Source: Candidatus Neomarinimicrobiota bacterium (GTDB lineage Bacteria > Fidelibacterota > JAANXI01). Taken from it: 64,000 nucleotides of DNA. The position numbers and the translations under genes were made by a program. How positions within the stretch are numbered: position 1 is the first letter of the stretch; every line of letters begins with the position of its first letter. The DNA is taken from the NCBI GenBank assembly GCA_021734025.1, contig JAIPJS010000004.1, positions 248,001 to 312,000 on the forward strand. Direction: 5' to 3'. Shown piece by piece: positions 40,211-48,474 of the stretch. The notes under the pieces are model-generated. The model searched no databases, was not told where the DNA came from, and was given only the letters and a program-made list of their open reading frames with translations.

Positions 40211-41058
40211 CGCTTTTCCTCCGGCGACATTTTATTGATTCGGGATACGGTCATTTTTCGCACAGTGTACCCTAGCATATTGTTCGGTTGTCCCATGATG
40301 GTGATATCCGTCAGTACATCCTCTGTGAGTGTGGCGTACTCGATTTCTTTATCCTGCATTGAGACGTACACCTCGCCCCAGTAATGGCTGCGCCCGTGCA
40401 TGGTTATGGCGTCGGTCTCAATGGTGAGTGGATTATTCATGGTGGAAAATTTGATGATCGCACACGGCTCGGAGTTTCTGTCCGTCACGCCGATCCAGGT
40501 GAGCCTGATATCTTTGTTTTCGAACGTGCCTTCGCCGGCGAGGTCCACCTCGGAATTTAATGCATTTGCCCGGAATTCCTGGTTAATTCTCAGGGAATCC
40601 CAGTACCAGTACGCGAATCCCTCCAGGCCTAACATATCCCAGACGAGGTTTTTCATGCGCATGTCTGCTTCGGGGATCTCTGCGAAAAAGCTCTTCTGTA
40701 CGATTGTCTCAGAAGGAATGTATGTAAAATTCTCCATATACTCCTGTGGATTGCCTTCCGAAAACGACGAAAATGATGCGTTCTCGGCATTGCTATACCT
40801 GATGGTGACGTCATTCCACCTGACTGCGCCATTTTCCAGTCCGGCGGTATATTTTCCCGTCACACGGGTCTTCCTGAGAAAATTTCCACGGAGATCATAG
40901 TCCAAATAATCCGTTACAACTTGATAAAACCGTTCGATGGAATTATTGAGAACGAGATGGTGCGGCAGTCGGTCAAAATTCAGTACAGGAAACTTATCCT
41001 GTCCATGTAACCCTGTTGCTACAAGAATGAAACTGAGACAGATAATCAAGGTTCTCAT
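40207..41058 (-). CDS. Secreted protein of the LytTR operon
   Basis: A 283-aa exported protein with signal peptide MRTLIICLSFILVATGLHGQ. The ATG at 41058 has GGGAGG 8 nt upstream; the frame opens nine codons earlier without a site. The mature part is beta-rich (EYATLTEDVLTDITIMGQ; YWYWDSLRINQEF) with no recognised domain. Being first in the operon with the kinase and regulator, it could be an accessory ligand-binding protein, but this is inference. Confidence 0.65.
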   Translation of the reverse strand: MRTLIICLSFILVATGLHGQDKFPVLNFDRLPHHLVLNNSIERFYQVVTDYLDYDLRGNFLRKTRVTGKYTAGLENGAVRWNDVTIRYSNAENASFSSFSEGNPQEYMENFTYIPSETIVQKSFFAEIPEADMRMKNLVWDMLGLEGFAYWYWDSLRINQEFRANALNSEVDLAGEGTFENKDIRLTWIGVTDRNSEPCAIIKFSTMNNPLTIETDAITMHGRSHYWGEVYVSMQDKEIEYATLTEDVLTDITIMGQPNNMLGYTVRKMTVSRINKMSPEEKR

Positions 41059-41268
41059 CGGATTTTCCTCCCTTTTGGGAGCCAAGATAGATCGAGGAAA
41101 ACCCCTAAGACAAATTGTCGCGTTTGAATTGCGGATTGGTGTTGCTGAATTGGCAATTTTGGAGGGTAAATCGGAACCGCGAAGTTGCTGGTAGTACCGC
41201 CTTCGGGCGGTGTTTGGAATCTAAAACAAAAACACGACTAAAGCCGTGACTACCAACAACTATTTCCT

Positions 41269-41303
41269 AAAGATGCCATCTTTTCGATAAGATGGCATCT
41301 TTT
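41269..41303. terminator. Terminator of the TonB receptor operon region
   Basis: AAAGATGCCATCTT and AAGATGGCATCTTTT flank a six-base loop. Its core is the same GATGCCATCTT/AAGATGGCATC sequence as the bidirectional terminator near 30.0 kb. It lies between the TonB receptor end and the LytTR operon start. Confidence 0.75.
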
Positions 41304-41316
41304 AATTTAGTCCCTT

Positions 41317-43500
41317 CTAAAAATTGTAATCGATCCCTATCTGCACGTGCCGCGGTGCTCCCATATTCCGTTCGAACATGACGTAATAATACTGAAAGAG
41401 ATTTGAGACGGAGAGCCGGAGCGTCAGCGCCTTTGTCGGTCGATACGCCGCATTCAGACTCCAGAGATGGATGGGCACGCGCTTGTCCGCGCCGGTCTTC
41501 GGATTGTAAGGAAAGAGCTGCACCCGCTCCACCTTGCTGCGATATTGATATTCGATGCTCGTCATGAGTTTACTGCTCCAGAGAATCCGGGTTTCGGTGA
41601 CTACGTTGTGCCGGTGCCGGTACGCCAGCACCGTGTCCATAGTGACATCTCTGGGATGCAGAAAAGTATACGAAACCGACTGATCCACCGGAATCCAGGG
41701 CACCCGAAACTCTACAGTGGACTCCGCGCCACTGATTTGTGCATCGGTGATGTTTTGAAACGAGATTTTTCCTGTCTCGGGATTCTGGATCGGATCGATA
41801 AAGTCTCTGTACCGCGAGGAAAAGACCGCAATATCAGCGGTAAACCCGGAAACTTCATAATGTGTGCCGATTTCGCCGGTGACGCTCGTCTCTGGCTGCA
41901 GGTTGGGGTTAGGTTCCACTTCAAAGATATTCTGGCGCGTGCGGATAAACCGCTCGGCGATGGACGGCACCCGAAACGCTCGTCCCAGCGATGCCCTGAG
42001 CATCCAGACATCGGTGAGCTGATGGTTCACGCCGATCTTTGGATTCACCTGGAAGTAGCCCTCGTAATCGTCTATTTGCGAATAATCTGCCCGAATGCCA
42101 AAAGTCATTCGCCTCCGCACCGACATCCGCCATTCATCCTGGAGATAGCCGGCGACCTCATATCCGGTGTGACTCTCCCAGATATTGGCTTCCGTCCGCT
42201 GAAAAGAGGCTTCCATCCCGGTAGTCGCAATGTGATTTTCCTTCCAGTGGAAATCAGTCTGCCAGTTGGTAGTTACACGGTTGGAGGTGGAGTAGTCGTC
42301 GTTATCGTGCTGGTAATTCTGGAAGGCCGTCCGGTAATAGATGGTCTTCCACGTGTGAGAGAGCTTCTGTGAGACGATATTCGACCAGGTCAGCGCCCAC
42401 TGGAATTTATCGTTGATGATATAGTCGCCCAGGGATTCCTCCGGCGCGCTGAACGGCTCGTGAGCACTCTTCCACTGGGTGAATACGCCGTGGATATCGT
42501 TCATCAAAAAGAGCCGGGATTCCCAGCTCTGGTGTGAGTTCGGTCTATACTGAAACTTTCCGTTGACCGACCACCGCCGGTACCAGCTGTTCTGCAGGTA
42601 GCCTGGCGAACTCTGTTGGCCGAGTCCGATCCGGTAGCCGAGTTTCCCGCTCCGGCGTTCGGTCTGAACGCTCCACTTTCCGGTGAACAATGGCCTGTCA
42701 CGCCACTGCCAGTTGCTGTAAGATGGTTTCGAAAAATGTCCTCCCTGTAGATGAACGGACGTCCGTGATCTTCGTGAAATCGGCGCGGTAATAATATTGA
42801 TGACGCCACCCAGCGCGTTGGAACCGTAAAGTGCTGAACCCGGCCCCTTCAGGATTTCCACGCGCTCGATATTTTGCGTCGGTACAGCATCCCAGTAGAT
42901 GCCGCCGTTGTCGGATGCCAGGAGCGGCACGCCATCCACCAGCACCAGTACGCGGCTGCCGGCGCCGCGGGTATAGCCGCTGCTGCCGCGAATATTCACG
43001 TCCCCGCCGACCATCTGCACGCCCGGCTGGAGGGAGAGCACCTCATTGAGCGTAGTCGGCATCCGGAGCTGCAGATCGTCTTCACTTAGTGTTCCAATTG
43101 AGACCGGCGACTCGGTCACCCGCACCGAACGTTTGCTCCCGGTGACCACCAGCTGCGGGGACTGTAACGCTGTCGGCGTCAACTCAATTCGGAGGAACCG
43201 AGACTCTCCGCCCGTAACATCTACGGTATCAGTTCTGGCTTTGTAACCTATATTGGTAAATTGAACTGCATATTCACCGGGAGACAAGCCGTCCAACCGA
43301 AATTCGCCATTTTCGTCTGCAGCTGTGCCCATCACGGTGCCAACGACGACGATATTGGCGCCAGGGAGCGGTTGTTGAGTTTCACTGTTGAGTACAACTC
43401 CTGTTATTGCCCCGGTGCCCGTGGTTTGTGATATTGCATTGCCCGACAGCCCAATCGCAACAAGCAATGCCATTACGATATTTGTATATGACTTTCTCAA
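41317..43500 (-). CDS. TonB-dependent outer-membrane receptor
   Basis: A 727-aa receptor with signal peptide (MRKSYTNIVMALLVAIGLSGNAISQ), a carboxypeptidase-regulatory-like domain (about 30-112, GVVLNSETQQPLPGANIVV), a plug domain (about 120-235, RMPTTLNEVLSLQPGVQMVGGDVNIRG and GPGSALYGSNALGGVINI) and a 22-strand-type barrel ending in QIGIDYNF. It imports a siderophore, cobalamin, glycan or other ligand using TonB. The start appears to be TTG overlapping the stop of the lipoprotein gene (TTGA). The ligand is unknown. Confidence 0.93.
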   Translation of the reverse strand: MRKSYTNIVMALLVAIGLSGNAISQTTGTGAITGVVLNSETQQPLPGANIVVVGTVMGTAADENGEFRLDGLSPGEYAVQFTNIGYKARTDTVDVTGGESRFLRIELTPTALQSPQLVVTGSKRSVRVTESPVSIGTLSEDDLQLRMPTTLNEVLSLQPGVQMVGGDVNIRGSSGYTRGAGSRVLVLVDGVPLLASDNGGIYWDAVPTQNIERVEILKGPGSALYGSNALGGVINIITAPISRRSRTSVHLQGGHFSKPSYSNWQWRDRPLFTGKWSVQTERRSGKLGYRIGLGQQSSPGYLQNSWYRRWSVNGKFQYRPNSHQSWESRLFLMNDIHGVFTQWKSAHEPFSAPEESLGDYIINDKFQWALTWSNIVSQKLSHTWKTIYYRTAFQNYQHDNDDYSTSNRVTTNWQTDFHWKENHIATTGMEASFQRTEANIWESHTGYEVAGYLQDEWRMSVRRRMTFGIRADYSQIDDYEGYFQVNPKIGVNHQLTDVWMLRASLGRAFRVPSIAERFIRTRQNIFEVEPNPNLQPETSVTGEIGTHYEVSGFTADIAVFSSRYRDFIDPIQNPETGKISFQNITDAQISGAESTVEFRVPWIPVDQSVSYTFLHPRDVTMDTVLAYRHRHNVVTETRILWSSKLMTSIEYQYRSKVERVQLFPYNPKTGADKRVPIHLWSLNAAYRPTKALTLRLSVSNLFQYYYVMFERNMGAPRHVQIGIDYNF

Positions 43501-44015
43501 AATGTGATTTCCGTGTCGTAATCGATGGCAAAGTTGATGCTGTCGGTGACCTGTCCGTCTTTGACGGTTATCAGTCCAAACGGTACAGGATTATTCGGTT
43601 TATATCCGTAGAGTCCGAGCACTTTAAAATACTCCGGATGAGCAACGAGGGAGTCTGGCGGCTGTCCCAGCAGTTGCGTGATCGGTACGGTGGTCGCGAT
43701 GACGCCGGCCACGTAGGAATACGGTGTCGGCAGTGCTTCCAGAAAATACTCCTGCGTTTCTCGTGTGGTATCAAGCGGCTGACTGAATCCCAGGAAATTT
43801 TCGATGATCTGCTGGAAGGAGAGGTTTGCCGGATCGAGGCTGCGTGTGGCGGCAAAGGTGACCACGGCACCTTCCAGCGAATCCGGCCAGATGACGGCTC
43901 CGGAGTTATCCGTTGGGAGTGTCACCGTACCCTGAAAGCCCGCCACCGGTTGCAGGCCTTGCTCGCAACTCAGTAGTAATGTGCAATAGATTAAAATCAG
44001 GAGTGTTTTTCTCAT
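43497..44015 (-). CDS. Lipoprotein paired with the TonB receptor
   Basis: A 172-aa lipoprotein: signal MRKTLLILIYCTLLLSC with lipobox LLSC-E. The mature domain starts VAGFQGTVTLPTDNSGAVIWPDSLEGAVVTFAATRS and contains TPYSYVAGVIAT, reading like a small all-beta domain. It overlaps the receptor start, so the two are co-expressed. It probably sits on the outer membrane with the receptor and may help capture its ligand; no family recognised. Confidence 0.75.
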   Translation of the reverse strand: MRKTLLILIYCTLLLSCEQGLQPVAGFQGTVTLPTDNSGAVIWPDSLEGAVVTFAATRSLDPANLSFQQIIENFLGFSQPLDTTRETQEYFLEALPTPYSYVAGVIATTVPITQLLGQPPDSLVAHPEYFKVLGLYGYKPNNPVPFGLITVKDGQVTDSINFAIDYDTEITF

Positions 44016-44425
44016 AATTCGCCGGAAACTTACCGGAGTTTGGCATCTCTGGCAAGGGAAATGGTGTGGGATTGTGCTAGACTTCGGGCTTTCCCTGAAC
44101 TATTTTAATAGCACGCAAATAAACGTCCCGGGAGGGACTCCTACCGGAGCAGATTGAGCGGATGACCGCTGATAAAAACCAAAAAGAAGGACAGATTAAA
44201 CACTGAAAAACACCGAAAAGAACAAAACCAACAACGAACGACAAATAATCCCGGAAGGGGATCCCCTGGGGACTAACAAATCCCGCTAAAGCGGGTACTA
44301 CCAACATGATAGTCATGATGGACACAGGACTGAGGACGCAAGACGCATAACAGTTTTTAACAATAACACCGTAACACGCTAGCACGCTAACACTTACTTT
44401 AAGAACACCCGAACACTTTAACACT
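44016..44425. repeat. Repeat-rich intergenic region
   Basis: No gene is supported in 410 bp. It combines GCACGCAAATAAACG (44114), CGGGAGGGACTCCTACCGG (44129-44147), ACTGAAAAACACCGAAAAG, CAACAACGAACGACAAATAATCCCG, and an AACACGCTAGCACGCTAACACTT / GAACACCCGAACACTTTAACAC run (44370-44425) directly before the methyltransferase gene. Confidence 0.6.
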
Positions 44426-45466
44426 ATGGTCAGATTAACCACTCACACACTCCACTTCACAGACGCCCGCTCACTGGACGGTATCGACGATAAGAGCATT
44501 CAGTTAATCGTCACCTCGCCGCCGTACCCGATGATCGAGATGTGGGACGAAATTTTCGCAAAGATGAATCCGGAGATCGGCGCAGCGCTCTCCAATGAAG
44601 AGGGAAGCCGTGCATTTGATTTGATGCACGGTGAACTGGAGAAAGTCTGGACAGAATGCACGCGAGTGTTGAGTCCCGGCGGGATGCTCTGCATCAATAT
44701 CGGCGATGCGACCCGAACGGTGGGCGGGGATTTTCGGCTGTGGTCGAATCATGCTGAAATTATCCGGCAATGCGAATCACTGGGATTGCAGAATCTGCCG
44801 AACATCCTCTGGCGGAAGCCCACCAACTCGCCGACCAAATTCATGGGCTCCGGGATGCTACCGCCCGGCGCTTATGTGACACTGGAGCATGAGTATATCT
44901 TGGTATTCCGAAAAGGCGGTAAACGAGTCTTTCGCGCCGAAGAAGAAAAGCAGAACCGCCGCGAGAGCGCCTTCTTCTGGGAAGAGAGAAACAAATGGTT
45001 TTCCGACGTCTGGATGGATTTGAAGGGCATCGGTCAGGAATTGAACGATACGCAATTGCGCAAAAGAAGCGGCGCGTTCCCGCTCGAGCTGGCATACCGG
45101 CTGATCAATATGTTCTCCGTGAAGGGAGATACGGTGCTCGATCCATTTCTGGGGACCGGCACGACGATCCTGGCATCTATGGTAGGAGAGCGGAATAGTA
45201 TCGGCGTGGAAATCGATGCGGAATTCCGTCAGCGTATCGAATCCCAAATTGAAAAGGTGTCGGAATTATCGGAACGGATTGTAAGCGATCGATTGCACAG
45301 TCATACAAAGTTCGTTGCTCAGCGCGAAAAACCGTTGAAGTATCAAAACGATTACCATGATACGCCGGTGGTGAGCCGACAGGAGAGGGCGTTGCGCATG
45401 CGGAAGATTCACACCGTAACCCATCCCAGTAAAAATGTGTATCGGGTAGAATATCAAAGAGGTTGA
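44426..45466 (+). CDS. Orphan DNA (cytosine-N4) methyltransferase
   Basis: A 346-aa beta-class DNA methyltransferase. The catalytic motif IV is TSPPYP (residues 30-35); SPPY is usual for N4-cytosine enzymes. The SAM motif I region is DTVLDPFLGTGTTILAS (near 230-245). RMRKIHTVTHPSKNVYRVEYQ at the C-terminus may recognise DNA. No restriction endonuclease or specificity gene is adjacent, so it may be an epigenetic or anti-restriction methylase. Target sequence is unknown. Confidence 0.88.
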   Translation: MVRLTTHTLHFTDARSLDGIDDKSIQLIVTSPPYPMIEMWDEIFAKMNPEIGAALSNEEGSRAFDLMHGELEKVWTECTRVLSPGGMLCINIGDATRTVGGDFRLWSNHAEIIRQCESLGLQNLPNILWRKPTNSPTKFMGSGMLPPGAYVTLEHEYILVFRKGGKRVFRAEEEKQNRRESAFFWEERNKWFSDVWMDLKGIGQELNDTQLRKRSGAFPLELAYRLINMFSVKGDTVLDPFLGTGTTILASMVGERNSIGVEIDAEFRQRIESQIEKVSELSERIVSDRLHSHTKFVAQREKPLKYQNDYHDTPVVSRQERALRMRKIHTVTHPSKNVYRVEYQRG

Positions 45467-45474
45467 AACCATGT

Positions 45475-45553
45475 CTCGCAATACGATTGCGAGGCTAATC
45501 ATTATATTCGAGATTTGCCATTTTATTCCAACGCAAGGTAAAATGGTCACTCA
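45475..45553 (+). repeat. Direct repeat, left copy
   Basis: Starts with the hairpin CTCGCAAT/ATTGCGAG, then GGCTAATCATT, TTCGAG and TTTTATTCCAA. It matches 49799-49873 in the same orientation over most of its length, with small gaps. Confidence 0.75.
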
Positions 45554-45691
45554 ATCCTCACGGATCGTCTCAGGCATCGGTAACAGTATTCAGGCGACTG
45601 CCTACAAACGACTAAACTGTCAACTAGGTTAAACGCAGTCCCCGGCAGTGTCCTTCAGGACTGATATCATCTTGCAGATAAAAATCACCGG

Positions 45692-45720
45692 TTGACACGT
45701 ATCTTATTATTATTTATATA
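45692..45720 (+). promoter_or_regulatory. Sigma-70 consensus promoter
   Basis: TTGACA at 45692-45697 and TATATA at 45715-45720, separated by exactly 17 bases in an AT-rich spacer. It lies about 60 bp before the ATG of the methyltransferase gene. Confidence 0.75.
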
Positions 45721-45780
45721 TTTAACTTTGAAATTATTCCTATAAGTGTAAGTGTCAATAGAATACAAGGGGGAATCATC

Positions 45781-46569
45781 ATGGAGACGCAAACCAGTAC
45801 TGCCCCGGATATAGATTTCAGCGAGTTGCGTACAGAAATCCAGAAAGAATATGCCACCGTCGCCACGGAGCCTGATCGTGGGTTTCATTTTCATACCGGA
45901 CGACGAGCAGTCGCACTCATGGAATACGAAGAGCGGTGGCTTACAGCGATTCCTAAATCGGTGATCGCCTCGTTCTCCGGCACCGGGAACCCCTTCCTTT
46001 CAGGGGCATTGCAGCCCGGAGAGCGGGTCGTGGATATCGGTTCTGGGGGAGGTATGGATAGCCTTGTCGCAGCTCAGATGGTAGGTGAGAACGGCTATGT
46101 TATCGGTGTGGATATGACGCCTGCTATGTTACAAAAAGCCCGGCGGGGAAAACAGGAAATGCAGCTAGAAAATGTCGAGTTTCGAAAAGGACAGGCAGAG
46201 GAACTCCCGGTACCCGATGATTGGGCAGATGTCATCATATCCAACGGCGTATTCAACTTAATCCCGGATAAAGTCCAGGCGGTGCAGGAAATGGACAGGG
46301 TGCTTCAACCGGGTGGCCGGCTCCAGATCGCCGACATCAAGGTTAAACGCGCTGTGTCCGAAGAGGCGAAATCCGATATTGACCTGTGGACCGGGTGAAT
46401 AGCCGGTGCTCTGCTGGAAGCAGAGCTGGAAGAATTGTTTCGTGAGATCGGTTTTGAAGGGTTCGAGGTTGTCTGGCGCAAAGCAGTATTTGAGGATACC
46501 CCGCAGCAATCAAGCGCCGATAAATTCGATACCAGGGGCATTGCATTTCAGGCTCATTTGCCCCGGTAG
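45781..46569 (+). CDS. ArsM-like SAM methyltransferase, selenoprotein (UGA = Sec206)
   Basis: SAM-dependent methyltransferase of 262 residues when the UGA at 46396-46398 is read as selenocysteine. SAM motif I is VVDIGSGGGMD (residues 83-93), followed by VIGVDMTPAMLQKAR, VIISNGVFNLIPDK and VLQPGGRLQIADI. The protein then reads DIDLWTG-U-IAGALLEAEL, where relatives from memory have Cys (DLWTxCIAG). The frame continues for 56 codons through FEGFEVVWRK and PQQSSADKFDTRGIAFQA, typical of the family C-terminus, to a TAG at 46567. Arsenite methyltransferases use Cys thiolates; here the ISNCV-type Cys is Gly (ISNGV), so the substrate may be another metalloid or soft nucleophile. A SECIS-like hairpin follows the UGA. 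It has its own promoter and terminator and converges with an ArsR operon. A simple nonsense mutation is the alternative. Confidence 0.82.
46396..46398 (+). other. In-frame UGA, predicted selenocysteine codon
   Basis: TGA at codon 206, in the place of a family-conserved cysteine. TGA is used as ordinary stop in many window genes (for example the ATGA junctions at 25828, 36540 and 39185), so it is not reassigned. Confidence 0.8.
46399..46430 (+). other. Bacterial SECIS-like hairpin
   Basis: Perfect 7-bp stem GCTCTGC (46408-46414) with GCAGAGC (46420-46426) and loop TGGAA. The loop begins 17 nt after the UGA and has G at its second position; T-A closure would leave a GGA triloop with G first. 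Both properties fit the published bacterial SECIS consensus (loop 16-37 nt downstream, G in the first two loop bases). The hairpin also lies within coding sequence, as expected. Confidence 0.75.
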
Positions 46570-46718
46570 CCCCGTGTAGGTGCATGGCTTATTGGTGATT
46601 CCACAGCTCGCGCCACGTCAACGCTCATCCGACAGGCTGATTCCCGGAAGATCGGTAGGGCTCCTCCCAAAGTATCACGGTCTTTCGAGAGAAATACCGG
46701 GGATCTATGAGTTCTCCC

Positions 46719-46746
46719 GTCGCCGATCGCTTAAAGCGTCGGTGAC
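46719..46746. repeat. Covarying hairpin, copy near 46.7 kb
   Basis: A 28-base imperfect palindrome with outer stem GTCGCCGA/TCGGTGAC, a bulged T and inner stem CGCT/AGCG. It matches the reverse complement of 56699-56726, with paired changes in the outer stem. Confidence 0.6.
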
Positions 46747-46756
46747 GGTTGCTTTT

Positions 46757-46806
46757 AACTACTGCCAACGACGCCGACAGCGGTCGTTGGCAGTAGTTTT
46801 TAATTT
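46757..46806 (+). terminator. Terminator behind the selenoprotein gene
   Basis: A perfect 16-bp stem (46757-46772 with 46783-46798) around loop GCCGACAGCG, followed by TTTTTAATTT. It lies between the converging methyltransferase and CCPF genes. A shorter relative with the core CTGCCAAC...GGCAG is at 49923-49954. Confidence 0.85.
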
Positions 46807-47108
46807 ATCGTTTCCCGGAGAAATTCCTTTACTCCGTCATTTCCGGTCAACGACACCCAACAGGTCTCCGCATTCCCTTTAATCTCGATCTTGAAATCTA
46901 AAAACGGACAGCATCGTCGCTCCATATCGATCCACAGGATAAGCCGTTCCAGGTGAGATTGAGATGCCGGATATTTGAACCGGAATCCGTCATCGGTTTC
47001 TTCTTTGCCCAGAACATCAGACTGAAAGTGTTCGGCAAGATACGCATGGCGCTCCCGCTCCGTCTCATTGAAAACGGACAGGTCACAGGCGATGGGCTTT
47101 TTGCTCAT
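46800..47108 (-). CDS. CCPF-motif small protein
   Basis: A 102-aa soluble protein with Cys8 (IACDLSVF), Cys66-Cys67 in MERRCCPFLDF and Cys83. Many bacteria encode relatives with ACDL...RCCPF...LTGxxGxKxFL close to ArsR- or MerR-type genes; their function is not established, and metal or metalloid binding by the Cys pair is inference. Its ATG directly follows the stop of the membrane protein gene. Third gene of the arsR-type operon. Confidence 0.75.
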   Translation of the reverse strand: MSKKPIACDLSVFNETERERHAYLAEHFQSDVLGKEETDDGFRFKYPASQSHLERLILWIDMERRCCPFLDFKIEIKGNAETCWVSLTGNDGVKEFLRETIN

Positions 47109-47591
47109 TCAGAGGTTCATCCGTTCCGAATTGATCGAAGCACCGGTGCCTTCGGATGAGACGGTTCCGGCGTTCCTGGCGAACAACCATCCGATTGTTC
47201 CGCCGTAAATCAAATGCAGAATTAACGTGGCTACAGCAATCTTCGGTGTGATATTCGAACCGAAAATTCCCCATCCGAGAATCGGCAGAAAAACCACCTG
47301 CATAATCAGCCACAGGATGGCGCCCCAGAGAAAACCGACACCCAGTGTTCTGTTTGAAAACAGCCAGGCAAAGATACTCCCGGCAATCCCGCCATAGATG
47401 AAGTGGGCGATCATACCAAGCGCCATCAACGCCGGTTTCGGCATAGCGCCCAGAAGCGTTTTCACCAGGGCGACCGGAATCGGTGCCGGCATCGGGGAGA
47501 TTTTCGTCGCCACGCTTAGCAACATAATAACGGTCATCGCCAGGGTGGCGAGCAGTCCGTATATGAATCCGTCCTTTATTGATGTATTCAT
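47109..47591 (-). CDS. Four- to five-helix membrane protein in the arsR operon
   Basis: A 160-aa membrane protein: helices near 8-28, 55-82, 86-105 and 113-138 (GFIYGLLATLAMTVIMLLSVATK; MALGMIAHFIYGGIAGSIFAWLF; LWGAILWLIMQVVFLPILGWGIF; LILHLIYGGTIGWLF). It resembles the DUF6789/YagU-like group of unknown function. Its start overlaps the arsR stop (ATGA), so it is co-translated. It may be a metal or metalloid permease, but it is much shorter than ArsB or Acr3. Confidence 0.65.
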   Translation of the reverse strand: MNTSIKDGFIYGLLATLAMTVIMLLSVATKISPMPAPIPVALVKTLLGAMPKPALMALGMIAHFIYGGIAGSIFAWLFSNRTLGVGFLWGAILWLIMQVVFLPILGWGIFGSNITPKIAVATLILHLIYGGTIGWLFARNAGTVSSEGTGASINSERMNL

Positions 47592-47932
47592 GGTGTTACC
47601 TCCGTTTCTGGTTGAATTGGTTCGAGAAACGACTCGAAATAGTCGCTTAATTCCCGAAACAGCGGAAAATTTAGTTCCACGTAGACCTGCTTACCGCGCT
47701 TGGATGTTTGCACTAGTCCGGCGCGCTTCAGCTCCTTTAGATGATACGAGGTCGTGGAGATTGCCAGACCGATCCGGTCGGTGATTTCGCCGACGTTGCA
47801 GCACTTTTCGGAGAGGTCGCAGCATTGATAATCGTTACACTGTATTGCTTTTTCCTCCAGTGCCTGAAGTAATTCCACCCGTTTGGGATCGGAAAGTGCC
47901 TTGGCGATTTGTGCGAATGTGTGTGAATCCAT
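47588..47932 (-). CDS. ArsR-type regulator with extra cysteines
   Basis: A 114-aa winged-helix repressor of the ArsR/SmtB family. Recognition helix region is ITDRIGLAISTTSYHLKELKRAGLVQTSKRGKQVYVEL. Instead of the common CVCDL, it has five Cys at 32, 37, 38, 44 and 45 in QCNDYQCCDLSEKCCNVGEI, just before the DNA-binding helix. This should bind a soft metal or metalloid and release DNA. It is the first gene of the operon with the membrane and CCPF proteins; autorepression is likely. Confidence 0.9.
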   Translation of the reverse strand: MDSHTFAQIAKALSDPKRVELLQALEEKAIQCNDYQCCDLSEKCCNVGEITDRIGLAISTTSYHLKELKRAGLVQTSKRGKQVYVELNFPLFRELSDYFESFLEPIQPETEVTP

Positions 47933-48474
47933 TTCAATTTTTCTTCTTTATTTTGATATTTCGATAACTGTAGAAATATATAAATTTATCAACTTTTTGC
48001 AACAGATCAATTTGATGTCGAAATCCCGCGACTCGCTCCGTTCGATGAGGATGACTCATTCTATAAATCTTCAAAACCTCAGTCATTTCGAGCGACTCCG
48101 ATTTATCGGAGGAGTCGAGAAATCTCGTCAGGACGCCACTTTTTCGCTGGAAATTCTGAAAGCGCTCCATATCCGAACACTTCAGTTACTATCTGTTCCT
48201 GATCATAACAATTGTGCATTGGACACCTGAGACCCTTTCTGGGTCGCTGACCCCAGAAAGGGTCAACATATCTCTCGTCAACAAATATTCCGGGTGTATA
48301 TTGCCTAGCCTATCATGGAAAGAAAGGGTCCAGTATAATAACCGGCCAAATTCGAACTTGAAAAACAAAGGCTGAGCATTATTTTCACTTTCGTCGTGTA
48401 AGTATGTACTTACGATGCGATTGTGTTTTCTTGATTTGAGTGTGAAAAAGAGAGGCAATAATAAGGAGCAATAT
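47933..48474. repeat. Intergenic region with hairpins and repeats
   Basis: No gene is supported in 542 bp. It has two GATGAC/TTTCGAG family elements (about 48025-48060 and 48082-48128, the latter with inner palindrome GACTCCGATTTATCGGAGGAGTC) and a 13-bp hairpin at 48231-48264. The last part, with AAGGAGC, leads into the protease gene. Confidence 0.65.
48231..48264. repeat. GACCCTTTC hairpin, copy 1
   Basis: Stem GACCCTTTCTGGG pairs with CCCAGAAAGGGTC around loop TCGCTGAC. A second copy at 56445-56478 differs by one exchanged base pair. Confidence 0.7.

Larger units (their letters stand above)
45467..45780. other. Intergenic region with repeat and strong promoter
   Basis: No gene in 314 bp. 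It begins with a 79-bp repeat unit (45475-45553) and contains the promoter of the methyltransferase selenoprotein gene (45692-45720). AAGGGGG lies 7 nt before the ATG at 45781. Confidence 0.7.

Noticed and set aside
41467-42372. 301-aa open frame opposite the TonB receptor
   Set aside because: Antisense to the receptor with no ribosome binding site and no recognisable domain.
46396-46398. Genetic code change in which UGA is a sense codon
   Set aside because: Many window genes end at TGA, including ATGA overlaps with the next gene, so UGA is a normal stop.
46757-46798. Integron attC-like site
   Set aside because: The palindrome lacks the R'/R'' (GTTRRRY and RYYYAAC) ends and no integrase is present; it functions better as a terminator.
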